Assembly: GCF_014656545.1 (NCBI RefSeq)
Contig: NZ_BNDS01000010.1
Location: 127,533-191,532 of the forward strand
DNA length: 64,000 bases
Origin: Neobacillus kokaensis
Lineage (GTDB): Bacteria; Bacillota; Bacilli; Bacillales; Cytobacillaceae
Direction: 5' to 3'
The translations under genes and the position numbers were made by a program. Shown here in pieces: positions 27,812-36,834 of this stretch. How positions within the stretch are numbered: the stretch's first letter is position 1; every line of letters begins with the position of its first letter. Under the pieces are notes generated by a model, which did no database searches, was not told where the DNA came from, and saw only the letters and a list, made by a program, of their open reading frames with translations.

Positions 27812-28168
27812 ATGCAGAACGAAAAATCGTTCCATCAAGTTGCTGTTGAACTTTTACATCGCGAAGTAATTGTTATTACTAGACAAGGCAACTTTGAAGG
27901 AAAACTTATTAGCGTTGGAACAGACGTGCTAGTACTTGAAGAACATCGCTTAGGGGGACGCCCATTTAAACTATTTATTCGTATAGAAGAAGTAGTAGTG
28001 ATCCGCCGTGCTGAGCGGAGACATGTAGGACCATTTGGATTTATGCCAATGGGCGAAGAGTTTGAGGAATCAAGCGAGAGGCATGAAAGTCATGGAAGAC
28101 ACGAAAGTCATGGAAGGCATGAAAGTCATGGAAGGCACGAAAGTCATGGAAGGCACGAAAGCATTTAA
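27812..28168 (+). CDS. DUF2642-like protein with C-terminal HESHGR repeats
   Basis: A 118-residue protein. Residues 1-75 resemble the Sm-like fold of DUF2642 proteins (VIVITRQGNFEGKLISVGTD, then FKLFIRIEEVVVIRR), which occur in spore-coat-related proteins of bacilli. Residues 90-118 are about 4.8 tandem copies of the hexapeptide RHESHG, giving ten His in the tail. The tail is a candidate metal-binding or coat-scaffold segment. AGGAGGGG precedes the ATG. The next gene encodes a YjcZ-like spore peptide. Confidence 0.7.
   Translation: MQNEKSFHQVAVELLHREVIVITRQGNFEGKLISVGTDVLVLEEHRLGGRPFKLFIRIEEVVVIRRAERRHVGPFGFMPMGEEFEESSERHESHGRHESHGRHESHGRHESHGRHESI
28079..28165 (+). repeat. 18-bp in-frame tandem repeat
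   Basis: Units at 28079, 28097, 28115, 28133 and a partial unit at 28151, each close to AGGCACGAAAGTCATGGA. They differ only at CAT/CAC and AGG/AGA, which points to recent expansion or contraction. Confidence 0.9.
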
Positions 28169-28263
28169 AATCTGTTAAAAAAATAGCTAAAAATTACATG
28201 TTTGTCTATACCCATTGATTCTTCCAACATACGCTGTAAGTAAAAGCGGTGGAGGTGAAGAAC

Positions 28264-28377
28264 ATGAGCGGAGGATTTTCAGGCGGAGCAGGGTTTGCTC
28301 TTATTGTTGTTCTATTTATTCTGCTTATCATCGTGGGCGCAGGCTACATGGGCGGCTACGGAGGTTTCTACTATTAG
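28264..28377 (+). CDS. YjcZ-family sporulation peptide
   Basis: A 37-residue peptide: glycine-rich MSGGFSGGAGFALIVVLFIL, one hydrophobic helix, then GAGYMGGYGGFYY. This is the YjcZ/SscA-type family found in sporulating bacilli. GGAGG precedes the ATG. Confidence 0.85.
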   Translation: MSGGFSGGAGFALIVVLFILLIIVGAGYMGGYGGFYY

Positions 28378-28400
28378 GATAAAGCCGTGATTATTTAGGA

Positions 28401-28432
28401 AACAGTCATGAACCCAACATGGCTGTTTTTTT
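28401..28432 (+). terminator. Terminator after the YjcZ-like gene
   Basis: AACAGTCATG / CATGGCTGTT stem (one G-U type mismatch) and T7. Confidence 0.8.
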
Positions 28433-28506
28433 ATTCGAAAGATTTGAATAACTACGAGATAAAAACGTATGGTACACTGTTTTTATCTTATGTTGGAGGG
28501 GTCAAA

Positions 28507-29838
28507 ATGAATAACATCAAAATAAAAGCATGGCTGGAAAACCACCCACACCCGCTAATAAATCAAATCGTATTATTAGAAGAAGTTTTTTGGGTTAATC
28601 CTAAATTACAATCCTTTCACACTGCGCTCGAAAACTGCCCGCTGGCATTAAATGACGTCTTAGAGGCTGAAGCTAGATTACAAAGATTTGCTCCATACAT
28701 CGCCAAGGTTTTTCCGGAAACACAAGGAACAAATGGGATTATTGAATCCCCCTTGCTCAAAATTTCAAACATGCAGGAACTTCTAGAACATGAATATGAG
28801 CACGAAATTTTCGGTGAACTTTGGTTAAAATGTGACAGCCACCTGCCAATTTCGGGGTCGATAAAAGCAAGAGGCGGGATTTATGAAGTCTTAAAAACTG
28901 CAGAAGACTTGGCCATTAAACGGCAGCTGCTGACGACCGAGGATGATTATTCAATCTTAGACAGTGATCAGTTCCGTTCTTTCTTCTCTCAATATTCAAT
29001 TGCCGTGGGCTCAACTGGAAATTTAGGGCTCAGCATTGGGATAATGAGTGCAAAATTAGGATTTAACGTCACTGTACATATGTCTGCAGATGCTAAACAG
29101 TGGAAAAAAGACCTTCTTCGCAGCAAGAACGTCACTGTGATTGAATATGCATCAGACTACAGCAAAGCCGTGGAGGAAGGAAGACAACAGGCTGAGGCTG
29201 ACCCTGACTGCCATTTTATCGACGATGAAAACTCCCGCGACCTATTTTTAGGATATGCTGTAGCAGCGATTCGACTAAAAAACCAGCTTGATCAATCTGG
29301 AATCACCGTCGATGAGAATCATCCGTTATTTGTATACCTCCCTTGCGGTGTAGGCGGAGGACCAGGCGGGGTCGCATTTGGGCTTAAGCTTATTTTCCAG
29401 GAACATGTTCATTGTTTCTTTGCAGAACCCACCCACTCTCCGTGTATGCTTCTTGGACTGATGACCGGTTTGCATGACAAAATTGCCGTCCAAGATATTG
29501 GAATCGACAATAAAACCGCAGCGGACGGGCTTGCTGTCGGCAGGCCATCTGGATTTGTCGGAATGTTGATTGAACCGTTCTTAGGCGGCAACTATACCGT
29601 CAGCGATGAGCAAATGTTTAAGCTGCTAAAGAATTTGGCGGACACTGAGAACATTTATTTAGAACCATCTGCCCTTGCAGGAATGATTGGGCTGGTAAAA
29701 TTATGTAAGCAAGGCAGCGATTATTTACAACAGCACCAGCTTACGAACAAAGTTTCTCAAGGAACCCATATTGTTTGGGCGACGGGCGGGAGCATGGTCC
29801 CGAAAGAAGAAATGGACAACTATTATCGAAAAGGTTAA
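28507..29838 (+). CDS. dsdA: D-serine dehydratase
   Basis: A 443-residue PLP enzyme that deaminates D-serine to pyruvate. K120 in [14 protein letters not shown] is the PLP lysine, [11 protein letters not shown] binds the phosphate, and [16 protein letters not shown] is typical of DsdA. ATG 28507 has GGAGG upstream; a longer frame from 28408 runs into the terminator of the previous gene. No dsdX or dsdC partner is nearby. Confidence 0.95.
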   Translation: MNNIKIKAWLENHPHPLINQIVLLEEVFWVNPKLQSFHTALENCPLALNDVLEAEARLQRFAPYIAKVFPETQGTNGIIESPLLKISNMQELLEHEYEHEIFGELWLKCDSHLPISGSIKARGGIYEVLKTAEDLAIKRQLLTTEDDYSILDSDQFRSFFSQYSIAVGSTGNLGLSIGIMSAKLGFNVTVHMSADAKQWKKDLLRSKNVTVIEYASDYSKAVEEGRQQAEADPDCHFIDDENSRDLFLGYAVAAIRLKNQLDQSGITVDENHPLFVYLPCGVGGGPGGVAFGLKLIFQEHVHCFFAEPTHSPCMLLGLMTGLHDKIAVQDIGIDNKTAADGLAVGRPSGFVGMLIEPFLGGNYTVSDEQMFKLLKNLADTENIYLEPSALAGMIGLVKLCKQGSDYLQQHQLTNKVSQGTHIVWATGGSMVPKEEMDNYYRKG

Positions 29839-29840
29839 AT

Positions 29841-29878
29841 AAAAAGGGCAGATCTCCTCTTCAGGGTCTGACCTTTTT
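29841..29878. terminator. Bidirectional terminator between dsdA and the ABC transporter
   Basis: AAAAAGG..CAGA / TCTG..CCTTTTT stem between convergent genes. Confidence 0.75.
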
Positions 29879-30542
29879 AATCAAGTAGCTTTGTATCCAA
29901 ACTCATTCGTTTTTCCAATTTTTTCAACAGGAAAGAAAACAGCATGACAAGCGCTAAATAATAGAACCCAACTACGATGTAGGATTCTAGCTGGCGGTAA
30001 TTCGAGGCTGCCTCACTTAATCCAGAGCCCCAAAGCTCCGCCATCCCTACATACGCTACTAACGAGGAATCCTTCAGTCCTATGATAAATTGATTGCCAA
30101 GAGGCGGAATTGAAAACTTAAACGCCTGCGGAAGAACAATTCTTCGCATTGCAAGCGGGTAACTCATCCCAAGTGAGCGGGCTGCCTCCATTTGCCCACG
30201 GTCTACGGCTTGGATCGCCCCGCGGAATATTTCTGCAATATAAGCACCATTATGAATGGCAAGTGCTAGTGCTCCTGCCCAAAATTGTGAAAATGTAACG
30301 ATTGAAGCAATTCCAAAATACAGAATGGCAATTTGTACAATCAATGGTGTGCCACGAATTAAGCCGATATAGACGGTTGCAACATAGTTTAACAATTTGT
30401 TCGAGGATATTCGGAAAAAGGCAATAATGAGTCCAATGAAACAGCCAAGCAATAACGACGTAACCGTTAATCTTAAAGTTAGCAAGGCGGCACGAGGGAA
30501 AACATCTAATGTATTAAGAAAAATATCAAGGATAATAATCAC
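29877..30542 (-). CDS. Polar amino-acid ABC transporter permease
   Basis: A 221-residue HisM/GlnP-type permease with about five membrane segments and the EAA motif EAARSLGMSYPLAMRRIVLPQ. It forms a transporter with the binding protein (30603-31391) and ATPase (31416-32138) of the same leftward operon. Confidence 0.92.
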   Translation of the reverse strand: MIIILDIFLNTLDVFPRAALLTLRLTVTSLLLGCFIGLIIAFFRISSNKLLNYVATVYIGLIRGTPLIVQIAILYFGIASIVTFSQFWAGALALAIHNGAYIAEIFRGAIQAVDRGQMEAARSLGMSYPLAMRRIVLPQAFKFSIPPLGNQFIIGLKDSSLVAYVGMAELWGSGLSEAASNYRQLESYIVVGFYYLALVMLFSFLLKKLEKRMSLDTKLLD

Positions 30543-30561
30543 CTTCCCTTTTGTAAATTAA

Positions 30562-30595
30562 ATAAGGGTGCCTTGCATGAAAGCGACACCCTTAT
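30562..30595 (-). terminator. Intercistronic hairpin between binding protein and permease
   Basis: ATAAGGGTG / CACCCTTAT 9-bp stem. It has no U-run, so it likely stabilises or partially attenuates the transcript to make more binding protein than permease. Confidence 0.55.
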
Positions 30596-30602
30596 AAAAC
30601 TA

Positions 30603-31391
30603 TTACTCTCCTAAAATATTACGTCCAAACCATTTTTTGCTGATTTCTTCGTATGTGCCGTCTTTGATAATTTCATCCAGTGCTTTATTTAATTTTTTCA
30701 ACAATTCGTGGTCATCTTTACGGACTGCAATGCCCTGGTCATCATGGGTCATTGGCTCACCAACATCTTTAATTTTAATTGCTCCCTCTTTTATAATCGG
30801 CAGTCCAACCATTTGATCGGTGATTACGGCATCTAATCTTCCAGTTGGCAGGTCCATAAGGGCCGTAATGTCGCTGTCATATTCAACAATATTGGTCTTT
30901 TTCGTATTTTGCAGTGCCAATTCCTTATAGGTACTGGCTTTGACAACCCCTATTTTCTTTCCTTTTAAATCTGCTTGTCCAGAAATGTCTTGATTGTTTT
31001 CGGCTACAAAAATTTGCGCTCCGGAACGGTAATATGGTTCAGTGAAATTAACCGATTTAAGGCGTTCTTCGGTTATGGTCATACTGCCAATAATGGCATC
31101 AAATTTTTGCGCCTGCAAACCTTGGATTAACGTTTCCCATGGATTGGTAACCGCTACCGGCTTCATCCCCATTTTCTCCGCCAGCGCCTCGCCAATTTCG
31201 ACATCAAATCCCTTTAACTTCCCACCTTCTTTAAAATTAAATGGTTTGTACAGCCCGCTCATGGCATAATGAAATTCCTCTTGATCCGTTCCGTTACCTG
31301 AATCTTTTTCCTCATCCTGTCCGCAGGCACTCAGCACCAAAGAAACAATCAAAAGTGCAGCCAATAGCCAAGAATTGCCCCATCGCTTCAA
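30603..31391 (-). CDS. Amino-acid ABC transporter substrate-binding lipoprotein
   Basis: A 262-residue family-3 solute-binding protein with lipobox LSAC at residues 20-23 and the ligand-site patterns GLYKPFNF, GFDVEIGEALAEKMG and GSMTITEERLKSVNFTEPYY. Polar amino acids, possibly glutamine or cystine, are likely ligands; sequence alone does not settle which. Confidence 0.92.
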   Translation of the reverse strand: MKRWGNSWLLAALLIVSLVLSACGQDEEKDSGNGTDQEEFHYAMSGLYKPFNFKEGGKLKGFDVEIGEALAEKMGMKPVAVTNPWETLIQGLQAQKFDAIIGSMTITEERLKSVNFTEPYYRSGAQIFVAENNQDISGQADLKGKKIGVVKASTYKELALQNTKKTNIVEYDSDITALMDLPTGRLDAVITDQMVGLPIIKEGAIKIKDVGEPMTHDDQGIAVRKDDHELLKKLNKALDEIIKDGTYEEISKKWFGRNILGE

Positions 31392-31415
31392 GTTCTATCA
31401 TCCCCTGTCCATTTT

Positions 31416-32138
31416 TTATAAAACCCTGTTTAGAAATTGCCTTGCCTTTGCATGCTGTGGATTCGTGAAAAATTGTTCCGGCGGTCCTTCTTCTAAAATT
31501 TTTCCATCACCCATAAAGACAATCCGGTCGGCTACCTCACGCGCAAACCCCATTTCATGTGTAACGACAACCATTGTCATCCCCTCTTTAGCCAGCTGCT
31601 TCATAACCTGAAGCACCTCTCCGACAAGTTCTGGATCGAGAGCAGAGGTGGGCTCATCAAATAGCATAATCCGCGGTTCCATCGCCAGGGCTCTGGCAAT
31701 GGCAACCCTTTGCTTTTGCCCCCCGGAAAGGTTTGACGGATAGGCGTATGCTTTGTCACGCAGCCCCACTTTTTCAAGTAACTGAAGAGCTTTCTCTGCT
31801 GCCATGGCCTTGTCCATCTTCTTGACATGAACCGGCGCCTCGATAATGTTTTCTAACACATTCTTGTGCGGAAAAAGATTGAAATGCTGAAACACCATAC
31901 CTACTTCTTCCCGGACTTTGTTCAAATTCGTTTCCTCGGGAACGATCTTCTTGTTCTGAATGGAGATCTCACCTTTATCAAATACCTCAAGAAAATTAAT
32001 ACAGCGAAGCAATGTACTTTTTCCCGACCCGCTTGCTCCAATGATCACAACAACTTCCTTTTCCGTAACAGTTAAATCAATTCCCTGTAAAACCGTTTGT
32101 GGCCCAAACGATTTAACAAGATTTGAAATCGTAATCAT
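31416..32138 (-). CDS. Amino-acid ABC transporter ATP-binding protein
   Basis: A 240-residue GlnQ/TcyC-type ATPase: Walker [10 protein letters not shown], signature [15 protein letters not shown], Walker [13 protein letters not shown], and switch His in VVTHEMGFA. First gene of the operon. Confidence 0.94.
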   Translation of the reverse strand: MITISNLVKSFGPQTVLQGIDLTVTEKEVVVIIGASGSGKSTLLRCINFLEVFDKGEISIQNKKIVPEETNLNKVREEVGMVFQHFNLFPHKNVLENIIEAPVHVKKMDKAMAAEKALQLLEKVGLRDKAYAYPSNLSGGQKQRVAIARALAMEPRIMLFDEPTSALDPELVGEVLQVMKQLAKEGMTMVVVTHEMGFAREVADRIVFMGDGKILEEGPPEQFFTNPQHAKARQFLNRVL

Positions 32139-32298
32139 GGCAGCCCTCCTTGTTTTTTTCTCGACTCTCCGGCCTTCCTACGCATAACGCTCTATCCGCT
32201 GCTTTAGTAAATCGTATTATAAGGATTTGCATTTTATTCGAATCTTTCTAAATGTTAGACATCCTCAGAGAAATTAATTTATTTTTTCAGACATCAAA

Positions 32299-32325
32299 AA
32301 GACACAAACTTTTTTAGTTTGTGCC
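32299..32325 (-). terminator. PAP2 gene terminator
   Basis: CACAAACT / AGTTTGTG stem with UUUUU on the minus strand. Confidence 0.75.
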
Positions 32326-32352
32326 TAAGCTGGGCTCAGTTTACCACTGTAA

Positions 32353-33000
32353 TTATTTATTTTTCACATATACTGTTTCGGATTTATTGGGAACACGAAA
32401 CGATAATAATTCAAAGGTGAATCCGTAAAGAAACGCAACGAGAAACATCGAGCCAATCATGTCAAAAATGACGTGCTGTTTAACGAATAGGGTTGAAATG
32501 ATGATAAGACTTCCGCCGATATGAATTAACAAGGTATTTACGATATGTTTATTCCGAATATGAAGTGACGCCAGCATCACCGCAAACGTTGTTAATACAT
32601 GAATACTTGGGAAACAATTATACGGCTGGTCCTTGATGTAGATCCACTGAACAAGCATCGTCAGAAAATCATCTCCCACAACTAACGGCCTTGGTACCGT
32701 TGTTTGAAAAAAGAAATATATCCCAAAGCAGATAAGCTCTCCAATGACAATTAGCGACAATGTTTTGAGATAGACCTTGGGGTCCTTAAAACAAAAGTAA
32801 ATCAAATAACAAAAAATATAGGCGTACCAAAGAATGTAAGGAATAATAAAAATCGCTACAAACGGAATCGCCTGGTCTAACGGCGTAATGAAATCTACTG
32901 CTTTATGAGAACGGTCATTTAGCAGCTTATAAATTCCTCCAAGCACCGGAAGAATCAGTAAAAATAATAAATAGGGAGCTCTTTTTAAATATATCTTCAA
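32353..33000 (-). CDS. PAP2-superfamily membrane phosphatase (inositolphosphotransferase-like)
   Basis: A 215-residue protein with about six membrane helices. PAP2 motifs are present: RPL in QTTVPRPL, CFPSIHVLTTF (SxxH), and VKQHVIFDMIGS (HxxxD). The spacing fits the AUR1-like PAP2 subgroup. It probably acts on lipid phosphates at the outer membrane face. TTG 33000 has GGGGAGG 6 nt upstream. Confidence 0.85.
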   Translation of the reverse strand: MKIYLKRAPYLLFLLILPVLGGIYKLLNDRSHKAVDFITPLDQAIPFVAIFIIPYILWYAYIFCYLIYFCFKDPKVYLKTLSLIVIGELICFGIYFFFQTTVPRPLVVGDDFLTMLVQWIYIKDQPYNCFPSIHVLTTFAVMLASLHIRNKHIVNTLLIHIGGSLIIISTLFVKQHVIFDMIGSMFLVAFLYGFTFELLSFRVPNKSETVYVKNK

Positions 33001-33064
33001 ACTCTCTCCTCCCCTGCCCTGCAATTAAGCAATTTTTTATAGAGTTCTAGAATATGGTCAAACT

Positions 33065-34147
33065 CTATGATAGTGTATTTTTAAGTTTCAATGTTTCATT
33101 TACTATTTTTTCAACTAGTTCTTGTGCTGAGAGCTTGATAGCTAATCTAGGACTTTGACCTGACCAAAGAGACAGATATTCCGGGTTTTTATCAGCGGAA
33201 GCAGCTTTTCTAATCGCTTTTGTTAACTCATTTTGAAGCGGATACTCCGGAAGATTCTCTTCTGCCCCATGAAGTTTTTCAATAAAACGATTTTTAACTC
33301 CACGAGCCATTTTACCGGAGAAAGCTTTTGTCAGTACTACTTCGTCCTCAGCTGCTTCAAGTATGGCTTCCTTATGAAGTTTATTCGCCCCGCTTTCTTC
33401 ACATACAAGGAATGCTGTTCCCAATTGCACTCCCATTGCCCCTAAACATTGGGCTGCGAGCAAGCCTCTTCCGTCCATAATGCCGCCAGCGGCTATGATT
33501 GGAATGGAGAGTTGGTCCGCCGCCTGTGGAATCAGTGATAGTAATCCAATTAAACTCTGCTGGTCTCCACCAGCAAAAGTCCCACGATGTCCTCCTGCTT
33601 CCGATCCTTGAACTACCACTGCATCCATTCCCGCTTCTTCATTCATGATTGCTTCTTGAACGGTTGTAGCTGTTCCAATAATAATAGACGCATTTTGTTT
33701 TAATTTGGTTCTAATATCTTCCGAAGGAATTCCAAAAGTAAACGAACAAATTGGAATATTTTCTTCTATAACTATATTCACCATCTTCTCAAACGTTTCA
33801 ATGTCCTGCTCGTAGTTCGGAAGTGAAGGGGTTGTCTTTTGGATTCCTAGCTCCAATTCGATTGAATGAAGGTATTTTTCGGAAATTGTGAGCTTTTGTT
33901 CATCTACAGAATAGCTGCTCGGAACAAAGAGGTTGACTCCGAAATTTTTAGTGGTTAATACCTTAACTTCCTTTATTTGATGTCTTAATTGGTCGGGGCT
34001 TAAATAGCCTGCCCCAATCATCCCAAGCCCGCCAGAGTTCGATACAGCCGCAACTAATTCAGATGAAGTAACGCCCCCCGCCATCGGAGCCAGAACAATC
34101 GGATAGTCTATTTGCAACCTTTTAGTTAATTCATTTTGTAACATCAT
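33065..34147 (-). CDS. Nitronate monooxygenase / FabK-like flavoprotein
   Basis: A 360-residue FMN TIM-barrel protein. PIVLAPMAGGVTSSELVAAVSN, the flavin-phosphate loop VVVQGSEAGGHRG with its His, and IPIIAAGGIMDGRG are diagnostic. It is closer to class I nitronate monooxygenases than the paralogue at 7158. FabK-type enoyl reductase is a less likely alternative. Two adjacent ATGs (34147, 34144) follow GGTGG. Confidence 0.88.
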   Translation of the reverse strand: MMLQNELTKRLQIDYPIVLAPMAGGVTSSELVAAVSNSGGLGMIGAGYLSPDQLRHQIKEVKVLTTKNFGVNLFVPSSYSVDEQKLTISEKYLHSIELELGIQKTTPSLPNYEQDIETFEKMVNIVIEENIPICSFTFGIPSEDIRTKLKQNASIIIGTATTVQEAIMNEEAGMDAVVVQGSEAGGHRGTFAGGDQQSLIGLLSLIPQAADQLSIPIIAAGGIMDGRGLLAAQCLGAMGVQLGTAFLVCEESGANKLHKEAILEAAEDEVVLTKAFSGKMARGVKNRFIEKLHGAEENLPEYPLQNELTKAIRKAASADKNPEYLSLWSGQSPRLAIKLSAQELVEKIVNETLKLKNTLS

Positions 34148-34277
34148 ATATACCACCTTTCTCAATATTTATTTCTACTTTTTTAAACATTTCCCTTTAA
34201 ATTATGACAACATTTTTCCTTTTTGGTGTTAGGCACCACTCGAGGACATTTGTACGCCACCAGTGGACACTTTGATT

Positions 34278-34321
34278 AAAAAGGAAGAGAAACCCTCGAA
34301 ATCAGGTTTCTCTTCCTTTTT
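34278..34321. terminator. Strong terminator after the DUF2500 gene
   Basis: Seventeen-bp stem (arms 34278-34294 and 34305-34321), with U/A runs on both strands. Confidence 0.85.
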
Positions 34322-34350
34322 GTTTTTGTGAACTAATATGGGAGTATCGG

Positions 34351-34722
34351 TTAATTTGGCGGCTGTTGGCGGGTAAAGCCGTGAAATCGTGTGCCTTGAA
34401 ATTCAAGTTCACCAGCATCACCTTCCGCCAACATACCAAAATCGCGCCCCGTGACACTAAATTCCATCCGGTCGCCGCTTTCCACTTGGAAGGTGGCATA
34501 GTACCAGGTACTCGAGTGATGATCAGTTCCGCCCCCGCTTACTTCAGTCCGTTTTGAAACAACCACTGCTGCAACATTCAGGCGTGGTTGCTTATTATTA
34601 TTGTTCCATTGCTTGACACCGCTAAAAATAACGAAAAGGATGATTCCAAATATTAAAATAAAAAAGATTGGAAAAATGGTTTCCATGATGCTAAACATAT
34701 CAAATGCTGGATAACCCCCCAT
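34351..34722 (-). CDS. DUF2500-family membrane protein
   Basis: A 123-residue protein with one N-terminal membrane segment (residues 13-35) and a C-terminal beta domain (WYYATFQVESGDRMEFSVTG, AEGDAGELEFQGTRFHGF), which fit the DUF2500 family. Function unknown. GGGGG precedes the ATG. Confidence 0.85.
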   Translation of the reverse strand: MGGYPAFDMFSIMETIFPIFFILIFGIILFVIFSGVKQWNNNNKQPRLNVAAVVVSKRTEVSGGGTDHHSSTWYYATFQVESGDRMEFSVTGRDFGMLAEGDAGELEFQGTRFHGFTRQQPPN

Positions 34723-34883
34723 TCCGTGCCCCCTATTCTTTAACTTAATATCTTTCTTAGATAATCATACGACTCTTATTCTATTTTGTTTCAAAAATTC
34801 TACATTGATTGGAAAATTTTTGTATCCCCAGAAATTATGCTAAACTTTAACTATATTTAAATTGTTTTAAGTTGGTGATTTTT

Positions 34884-35276
34884 TTGGAGCGAATCATATT
34901 GTTTGATGGCGTCTGCAATCTTTGCAATAGCAGTGTACAATTTGTTATAAAACGGGATCCAACGGGCCATTTTAAATTTGCTTCCCTCCAAGGGGAAGCT
35001 GGCCAAAAGCTGCTTAGTAAGTATGGATTGAACTCTAACATGAACAGTTTTATTTTGGTTGAAGATAATAACATCTACCTCGAGTCAACTGCTGCACTCC
35101 GTGTGTGCCGTAAGTTGAATGGCGGCTGGAAGGTGCTTTCGGTTTTATTGATCATTCCAAGCCCACTACGTAACTATTTCTATAAAATCATCGCCAATAA
35201 CCGCTATAAATGGTTTGGCAAAAAAGATAGCTGCATGCTGCCATTACCGGAATGGAAAAATAGATTTTTTGATTAA
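34884..35276 (+). CDS. yuxK: DCC-family thiol-disulfide oxidoreductase-like protein (YuxK)
   Basis: A 130-residue protein with the family motif LFDGVCNLCN near the N-terminus and FASLQGEAGQ next, as in B. subtilis YuxK. The CxxC is suggestive of thiol chemistry, though biochemical evidence for the family is thin. TTG 34884 fits family N-termini and has GGTGA upstream. Confidence 0.85.
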   Translation: MERIILFDGVCNLCNSSVQFVIKRDPTGHFKFASLQGEAGQKLLSKYGLNSNMNSFILVEDNNIYLESTAALRVCRKLNGGWKVLSVLLIIPSPLRNYFYKIIANNRYKWFGKKDSCMLPLPEWKNRFFD

Positions 35277-35351
35277 GGAAATGGTTATCCACAAAATGAA
35301 TCTTATGTCATATTTACCGTCATACCAAAAATAACTATCCTATTTTTAGCA

Positions 35352-35452
35352 AAAAAAGAACCTTTGAGCAAATGCCAAAGGCTAATTGAGTACTTAACAG
35401 TTTACTGATAAGAACCCAGTTTAGGAGGTCTAAACTCAGAAGAATTTAAACA
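35352..35452 (-). ncRNA. Candidate small RNA with CCUCC-bearing loop
   Basis: About 100 nt on the minus strand. A sigma-A-type promoter (see next entry) and an independent terminator (CCTTTG / CAAAGG hairpin at 35361-35381, then U7) bracket a stretch with no ORF. Inside, AGTTTAG-ACCTC-CTAAACT forms a perfect 7-bp hairpin (35418-35436). Its loop region reads ACCUCC, complementary to Shine-Dalgarno sites, as in Gram-positive trans-acting sRNAs. The TerC gene upstream has its own terminator, so this is a separate unit. I do not recognise it as a named RNA. Confidence 0.5.
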
Positions 35453-35457
35453 AGTTC

Positions 35458-35486
35458 ATTTTAACATGGATACATTCTTCTCACAA
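35458..35486 (-). promoter_or_regulatory. Promoter of the candidate small RNA
   Basis: On the minus strand TTGTGA (35486-35481), a 17-nt spacer, and TAAAAT (35463-35458). Confidence 0.5.
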
Positions 35487-35552
35487 TAGTTTAAAGCGCT
35501 AAAGTATGAAAGTGGGTAAAAATATATGAGTCTTATTTCCCGTATATAAAAA

Positions 35553-35577
35553 GCCGCTAATTTCAACCATTAGCGGC
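35553..35577 (-). terminator. TerC gene terminator
   Basis: GCCGCTAA / TTAGCGGC stem with UUUUU on the minus strand. Confidence 0.85.
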
Positions 35578-35605
35578 ACAATACCCTTTAACAAAAGCTG
35601 CAGCA

Positions 35606-36376
35606 TTACTTATCCTTCGAAGCGGCAACCTCTGAAGCAGTTTTCTTCTTATTAATATTATGAACTACAAATGTTGCTGCGAATGCCAGAATCAAGATTC
35701 CGAAAAATACTAAATGATGCACATGGATTCCAAACACGCTTGCAAACATCTTCGCTGCAATAATTGCAATTAAAATAAACGCTGTATTCTCAAGCTCAGG
35801 TACTCGGTCAATTAACACTAAGAAAAACTTAGCAACAGTCCGCATCATTAGAATTCCTAACATTCCTCCAACAAGAAGAATCCATACCTGCTCTGATACG
35901 GCGAATGCTGCCAAAATGCTGTCCGCCGAAAAAGCAATATCCATTAATTCAACAGAAATAACTGTTCCCCAGAATACACCAAAAGTACGGATCAGCCAGC
36001 TTGTCTTTTTTACTCCCTCTACATCGTCTTCCTTCTCACCTAACCAGAAATGCTTTATTACAAGCCAAGCTAAGTAAGCTGCACCTAATACCTTAATCCA
36101 CCAGAACTTAATCAATAACATACCTAATCCAATAAACAGGAACCGGAAGAAATATGCCCCGAATAACCCATATGTTAAAGCCTTTTTGCGCTGGTCTGGG
36201 GGAAGATGTTTCACCATAACAGCAAGCACCAGTGCATTATCAGCTGAAAGCAGCCCTTCCAAAATAACCAATGTACCTATGTATCCCCAAGAAACAGGAT
36301 CTGATAAAACTTCGACCCACATTCCCCAGTCAAAAAATGATGCATAGGTTGACCAGATTTCATTTAAAACGTTCAA
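35606..36376 (-). CDS. TerC-family membrane protein (YceF/MeeF-like)
   Basis: A 256-residue protein with seven or more membrane helices and the paired acidic motifs EGLLSADNALVLAVMVKHL and ELMDIAFSADSILAAFAVS. TerC proteins of this type in B. subtilis (YceF, YkoY) move manganese across the membrane to metallate secreted enzymes. No yybP-ykoY manganese riboswitch is visible upstream. The stop codon is followed by its own terminator. Confidence 0.88.
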   Translation of the reverse strand: MNVLNEIWSTYASFFDWGMWVEVLSDPVSWGYIGTLVILEGLLSADNALVLAVMVKHLPPDQRKKALTYGLFGAYFFRFLFIGLGMLLIKFWWIKVLGAAYLAWLVIKHFWLGEKEDDVEGVKKTSWLIRTFGVFWGTVISVELMDIAFSADSILAAFAVSEQVWILLVGGMLGILMMRTVAKFFLVLIDRVPELENTAFILIAIIAAKMFASVFGIHVHHLVFFGILILAFAATFVVHNINKKKTASEVAASKDK

Positions 36377-36689
36377 TAAAATATTCCCCTTTCTTTACTA
36401 GCTATGGTTGATTTAACATTCAACCTTCCCTCGAATTAGCTAGCAAATTAAAAATTAATAAGATTATAAAACCATAAAATTTATAACAATTGAGTCCTGT
36501 CCTTCATAAACTGCTCCTTCCATCATGTGAATTTATTATTCATACGTTATTAAAGACTAATAGGTTTCATTAAAAAGAGGCAATGGTTAAATAATTTTTT
36601 AAAACTTCACGAAACACTTAACAATATTTACATTTTTGTATACTATTTCCAAATTTCAATAATCTTATTAAATATCATCTAAATACAGT
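36377..36689. other. Intergenic region between the TerC and tre genes
   Basis: AT-rich, no ORF or conserved RNA seen. The left part should hold the leftward TerC promoter; the tre promoter and operators begin at 36690. Confidence 0.4.
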
Positions 36690-36718
36690 TTGACAAACAT
36701 GTATATACAAGATACAAT
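36690..36718 (+). promoter_or_regulatory. treP promoter
   Basis: Perfect TTGACA (36690-36695), 17-nt spacer, TACAAT (36713-36718). The first TreR operator fills the spacer. Confidence 0.85.
36698..36711 (+). promoter_or_regulatory. TreR operator 1
   Basis: CATGTATATACAAG around the TGTATATACA core typical of B. subtilis tre operators. It lies between -35 and -10. Confidence 0.8.
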
Positions 36719-36734
36719 GAAAACGTAATCAAAA

Positions 36735-36748
36735 CTTGTATATACATG
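36735..36748 (+). promoter_or_regulatory. TreR operator 2
   Basis: CTTGTATATACATG, the exact reverse complement of operator 1, 37 bp centre to centre downstream of it. Confidence 0.8.
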
Positions 36749-36761
36749 TTGTTCGGATGAT

Positions 36762-36775
36762 TGAAAACGCTGTAT
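36762..36775 (+). promoter_or_regulatory. Possible cre site (CcpA)
   Basis: TGAAAACGCTGTAT matches 12 of 14 positions of TGWAANCGNTNWCA. Its location just after the promoter suits catabolite repression. Confidence 0.5.
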
Positions 36776-36834
36776 AAAAATCAGCAGCGTTAAAAGATAA
36801 TAGGGGTTAAACCCAGTTGTTAGGGGGAAAAACA

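Noticed and set aside
36377..36560. yybP-ykoY manganese riboswitch upstream of the TerC gene
   Set aside because: The conserved core sequences were not found on the minus strand.
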